NCBI GenBank assembly: GCA_910589055.1
Contig: CAJURN010000012.1
Coordinates: 26,472 to 90,471 of the forward strand
Source: an uncultured Muribaculaceae bacterium
GTDB lineage: Bacteria; Bacteroidota; Bacteroidia; Bacteroidales; Muribaculaceae
DNA length: 64,000 bases
Direction: 5' to 3'
Positions 60,971-64,000 of the stretch are shown in pieces. The number at the start of each line of letters is the position of its first letter. Position 1 is the first letter of the stretch. The notes under the pieces are model-generated. The model ran no database searches. It worked only from the letters and a program-made list of their open reading frames with translations, and was not told the DNA's origin. Both the position numbers and the translations under genes were made by a program.

Positions 60971-61836
60971 CCGACCGCAGCAATCTCTATACAGCACGCC
61001 GCCGCAAACGCAGGAAGACATATGTCAAACCGCGTACCCGCGCAATGATTTCGACAATTTGCCTTGCCATTGTGGCCTTATCGGCATGCGCAGGGCTGAA
61101 AACATGGTTTGCTGAAGACCGTACTCGCGTCAGTTGTCCCGCGAATGAACTGACGCGAGTCGTCATACCCGACGAAACACCTGAAATAATGGTGGATTAC
61201 GAAGGCTTCACCGTGTCTTTCAATCCGGCTCATCACCAACCCAATTATGTGGTATGGGAACTTACGGCCGACGAAGTGAACGGAACGGTTGCAAGAACCT
61301 CGAAGTTCAAAAGCGACCCTGACGTGTATGGCTGCGCAACCCTCGACGACTACCGCAAGTCGGGCTTCGACCGCGGCCACATGGCTCCTGCCGCCGATAT
61401 GAAGTGGAGCGAGCAAGCAATGATTGATTCCCATTATCTCACGAATATCAGCCCGCAGGACCATCTTCTAAACGGCGGACGATGGGCGACGCTTGAAAAC
61501 AAATGCCGTGAATGGGCCGTCAGAGACAGCGCACTTATCATCATATGCGGACCGGTGCTCTCCGACCGTATGACCCGCAGCATCGGACGAAGCAAGGTTT
61601 CCGTACCCGAGCGGTTCTTCAAAGTGATACTCGCCCCCTACACCACTCCCCCGCGTGCAATAGGTTTCATCATGCAGAATATGGGTGAAAAAACCGACAT
61701 ATACTCATCGGCTGTGAGCGTGGATGAAATTGAAACTATAACCGGATTCGACTTCTTCAGCGCCCTACCCGACGAAATTGAAAACGAGATTGAGGCTACG
61801 GCCAATTACGCCCCCTGGCAACGAAAGAAAAAATAG
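60967..61836 (+). CDS. NUC1-family DNA/RNA non-specific endonuclease, membrane-anchored or secreted
   Basis: The 289-residue protein has a basic N-terminus (residues 1-25) followed by a hydrophobic segment (about 27-45, ISTICLAIVALSACAG), so it is an exported or anchored protein, possibly a lipoprotein. The catalytic domain carries FDRGHMAPAADMKW with His138 as the general base, TNISPQDHLLNGGRWATLE with the metal-binding Asn region, and ICGPVL. These enzymes cut DNA and RNA outside the cytoplasm, for nutrient scavenging or defence against foreign DNA. It is translationally coupled to bioF, with no obvious link in function. Confidence 0.9.
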   Translation: MTDRSNLYTARRRKRRKTYVKPRTRAMISTICLAIVALSACAGLKTWFAEDRTRVSCPANELTRVVIPDETPEIMVDYEGFTVSFNPAHHQPNYVVWELTADEVNGTVARTSKFKSDPDVYGCATLDDYRKSGFDRGHMAPAADMKWSEQAMIDSHYLTNISPQDHLLNGGRWATLENKCREWAVRDSALIIICGPVLSDRMTRSIGRSKVSVPERFFKVILAPYTTPPRAIGFIMQNMGEKTDIYSSAVSVDEIETITGFDFFSALPDEIENEIEATANYAPWQRKKK

Positions 61837-61840
61837 AGCA

Positions 61841-63244
61841 ATGGAAATATTTGACAACGGAGACACTATATGCGCAATATCCACTCCCTCAGGAGTTGGA
61901 GGAATCGCTGTTGTGAGAATCAGCGGTAACGACGCCATCGCGATTGCCGACAGGATATGGAAAGGCAAATCCCTCGCCGCAGCTCAAACCCATACCGCAC
62001 ACCTTGGCGAAATCATTGACTCCACAGGAAATATCCTCGACCAGGCCGTGGCGACAGTATTCCGTGCTCCACGCTCGTTTACAGGCGAAGACACCGTAGA
62101 ACTGAGCGTACACGGCTCGAAATGGATTCAGCGCGAAACACTCAACGCCCTCATTCAGCAAGGCGCACGCCTGGCACAAGCAGGCGAATTTACCCGACGC
62201 GCCTTTCTATCAGGACGCCTTGACCTCGCCGAAGCGGAAGCCGTGGCCGACCTGATTGCATCGTCCTCCCGCGCATCCCACCGCAACGCAATCAACCAAA
62301 TGAAGGGCACTTTCTCCCGACGCCTGCTCGAACTGCGCGAAAAACTCATCGACCTCACATCACTGCTCGAACTTGAGCTTGATTTCTCCGAAGAAGACGT
62401 GGAATTCGCATCACGCGAAAAACTCCGCACCACCGCCCTTGACATTCGCACGGAAATCACACGCCTCGCCCAATCGTTCCGCGCCGGAGCCGCCATTAAA
62501 GACGGAATCCCCGTAGCAATCGTAGGCCCCACAAATGCCGGGAAATCATCGCTCCTGAACATCCTGCTCGGCGAAGACCGCGCAATCGTGAGCGACATCC
62601 ACGGCACGACCCGCGACATCATCGAAGACACCACCGAGATAGGCGACTACCTTTTCCGATTTATGGACACCGCAGGCCTGCGACACACCGACGACACCGT
62701 AGAAAACATGGGCATCGAACGCAGTATCGCCGCCGCCTCAAAAGCATCAATCATCATCTGCGTACTCGACTCAACCGACACAAATCCGGAAACCACCACC
62801 GAAGAAATCCTTCAGCACATAGGACGCGCCGATTCCGACAAACACATCATCCTTGCCCTGAACAAAACAGAACTCACTCCGACAGAAACCTCTATTCCCC
62901 TCCCGGAAGGATTCGCCGGCGCCACCCTACTCCACCTCTCCGCCAAAACAGGACAAGGCATCGACTCACTCAACCAAACCCTCACACATATCGCCGACGA
63001 AATGACATCCCACGCCAACGGCGCCGACGACACCCTCGTGAGCAACGCACGCCATGCCGCAGCCCTCCGGGCATCCCTTCCGACCCTCGAAAGAGTGCTT
63101 CAAGGCCTCAGCGACGGCCTCTCCGGCGACCTCATCGCCCAAGACCTCCGCGAAACCCTCTCCCACCTCGCCTCCATCACCGGCCAAATCACCACCACCG
63201 ACATCCTCACCACCATCTTCTCCCGCTTCTGCATCGGCAAGTAG
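61841..63244 (+). CDS. mnmE: tRNA uridine-5-carboxymethylaminomethyl modification GTPase
   Basis: I place the start at 61841 (MEIFDNGDTICAIST), 4 nt after the nuclease stop; an earlier frame start would overlap that gene. The 467-residue enzyme, with MnmG, modifies U34 of some tRNAs. It has the N-terminal tetrahydrofolate-binding domain (GVGGIAVVRISG), a helical domain, and an inserted GTPase domain with GPTNAGKSS (from about 229), GTTRD, DTAG and NKTE. It ends with the conserved FCIGK containing the catalytic Cys. All motifs are intact. A terminator follows. Confidence 0.97.
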   Translation: MEIFDNGDTICAISTPSGVGGIAVVRISGNDAIAIADRIWKGKSLAAAQTHTAHLGEIIDSTGNILDQAVATVFRAPRSFTGEDTVELSVHGSKWIQRETLNALIQQGARLAQAGEFTRRAFLSGRLDLAEAEAVADLIASSSRASHRNAINQMKGTFSRRLLELREKLIDLTSLLELELDFSEEDVEFASREKLRTTALDIRTEITRLAQSFRAGAAIKDGIPVAIVGPTNAGKSSLLNILLGEDRAIVSDIHGTTRDIIEDTTEIGDYLFRFMDTAGLRHTDDTVENMGIERSIAAASKASIIICVLDSTDTNPETTTEEILQHIGRADSDKHIILALNKTELTPTETSIPLPEGFAGATLLHLSAKTGQGIDSLNQTLTHIADEMTSHANGADDTLVSNARHAAALRASLPTLERVLQGLSDGLSGDLIAQDLRETLSHLASITGQITTTDILTTIFSRFCIGK

Positions 63245-63281
63245 ATAAATGTATGAAAATCACACAGCTAACCAATAAATA

Positions 63282-63311
63282 AAAAAATGCCTCTTTTCAG
63301 GGGCGTTTTTT
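63282..63311 (+). terminator. Terminator after mnmE
   Basis: A 12-bp stem with two G-U pairs (63282-63293 with 63300-63311) and a 6-nt loop runs into Ts. The As on the left arm would let it work on the other strand too. Confidence 0.85.
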
Positions 63312-63425
63312 ATTGGTCAAAATTTCCGATTTTTGCTCATTTTGGTCGATTTTCGCGATTCCCTCTACCGCGATTGTACCGTTTCCGAGGTTCACCACCT
63401 ACCACATCCGAGGTGGTAAATGATA

Positions 63426-63462
63426 TGGCACACAGTGACACACACTGGCACACCATGACACA
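63426..63462 (+). repeat. Two 17-nt direct repeats (period 20) before the decayed HTH gene
   Basis: TGGCACACAGTGACACA (63426-63442) and TGGCACACCATGACACA (63446-63462) differ at two bases. They lie 31 nt before the ATG of the pseudogene, where a binding site for a DNA-binding or recombination protein could be expected. Confidence 0.8.
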
Positions 63463-63492
63463 GATTTAACAGAAATAAAACGGAAATAAACA

Positions 63493-63962
63493 ATGAGCAG
63501 TACCATCGAAATTACTAAAATTTGTGAGTATTGCGGCTCTAATTTATAGCCCGCAAGTGCTCAACGCGGTTCTGTTGCAAGAGATGCGCCGAACGCTCTT
63601 ACAAGCAAAACAAAAGAAACACACATGTCACTGAACAACAATTGATAGCAGACAGTATGTGAACTGATAAAATCTCATATCTTTAATTTATCAGTCCGAC
63701 ACAATGCACCCAACTGATAGGTGTATCAAGACGAACTTTGTACCCCTACCTTGAGGCGCACAAGATACCTTGTTGCCAATTTAATGGCTGGACGAGAACA
63801 CGTAGAACTGATATTGATACCCTATTCAAAGAGTGGGAATACATCAAGAGGGAGAAGAATGTGGCTGAGCCCATAGAGGAGTTTTATACGACCAAGGAGA
63901 TTCTTGAAAAGTTTGGTATCAGCGTGAATTCAAAATCGACATGCGACAATAGAGTCGATTAA
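63493..63962 (+). pseudogene. Decayed zinc-ribbon / helix-turn-helix protein of mobile-element type
   Basis: An ATG at 63493 opens a frame with CEYCGS (half of a zinc ribbon). A one-base deletion near 63541-63546 then shifts it into a TAG. The shifted frame continues with FIARKCSTRFCCKRCAERSY, the rest of a Cys-rich knuckle. It hits a TGA at 63660-63662 and a TAA at 63684-63686, then reads QLIGVSRRTLYPYLEAHKIP, a helix-turn-helix, and EPIEEFYTTKEILEKFGIS. The end after GIS no longer looks like the family. Such proteins occur near integrases of Bacteroidales mobile elements. The gene is clearly broken. Confidence 0.78.
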
Positions 63963-64000
63963 TAATTCTCCTCACTCCTCTCGGGAGGGGATGCCCAGCG

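Noticed and set aside
63738..63962. Short frame from 63738 taken as an intact small gene
   Set aside because: It starts at a TTG inside the helix-turn-helix of a larger broken reading frame that begins at 63493.
1..64000. tRNA or rRNA genes
   Set aside because: I found no cloverleaf with a GGTTCGAATCC-type arm and no rRNA-like stretch. The few long gaps hold promoters, terminators or repeats.

Overview
The window is Bacteroidota chromosome, most likely order Bacteroidales and plausibly Muribaculaceae. The evidence is a SusC/SusD pair, clusters of secreted carbohydrate-active enzymes, SLAAC-type lipoboxes followed by acidic residues, type IX secretion-like C-terminal tails, short C-terminal tails of the 'YNLQGMRV' type, and promoters of the Bacteroidota form TTTG-N19-TAnnTTTG. 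The family-level placement is inference.

Layout. (1) 1-13165, plus strand: the end of an unknown gene, then a polysaccharide lyase operon: heparinase II/III-like lipoprotein, PL8-like chondroitinase-type lyase, Ser-type sulfatase and GH88-DUF6250 fusion. It ends in a terminator. A second unit follows with a GH29 fucosidase and a second heparinase II/III-like lyase. (2) 13191-14411, minus: the anaerobic sulfatase-maturating radical SAM enzyme, convergent with the lyases and sharing a bidirectional terminator with them. (3) 14544-20645, minus: SusC, SusD and a small CBM9-like surface protein, closed by a strong terminator. (4) 20909-30096, minus: BspA-like leucine-rich repeat surface proteins in tandem. 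The largest is split by a one-base frameshift at a perfect 11-bp palindrome. (5) 30234-54425, minus: glycosidase and esterase genes. From promoter-proximal to distal they are a large unassigned toroid-type protein, GH92, DUF4380, a GH28-like beta-helix protein, a GH78-like/SGNH fusion, GH31, [terminator and promoter], GH105, a clan GH-A enzyme with CBM9-like domains, [34-bp inverted-repeat element], GH2 beta-galactosidase and a tandem alpha/beta hydrolase. (6) 54732-56186, plus: a membrane protein with a DNA-binding-like N-terminus and a periplasmic PKD/lectin-like sensor, divergent from the glycosidase operon. (7) 56201-58376, minus: a DUF6249 / ECF sigma / membrane protein / GNAT operon. (8) 58552-63244, plus: bioA, bioF, a NUC1 endonuclease and mnmE. 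(9) 63245-64000: a terminator and a decayed zinc-ribbon/HTH gene with direct repeats, probably the edge of a mobile element.

Working together: lyases (regions 1 and 5) cut uronic-acid polymers. GH88 and GH105 hydrolyse the resulting unsaturated uronyl ends. The sulfatase, activated by the maturase, removes sulfate. Fucosidase, galactosidase, rhamnosidase-like, mannosidase and GH31 enzymes trim side chains, esterases remove acyl groups, and SusC/SusD import oligosaccharides. The mix does not match one textbook substrate. The region-1 set looks glycosaminoglycan-like, and the region-5 set looks like rhamnogalacturonan or a complex gum. No hybrid two-component regulator or SusR is in the window; the membrane protein at 54732 is the only regulator-like gene next to the cluster.
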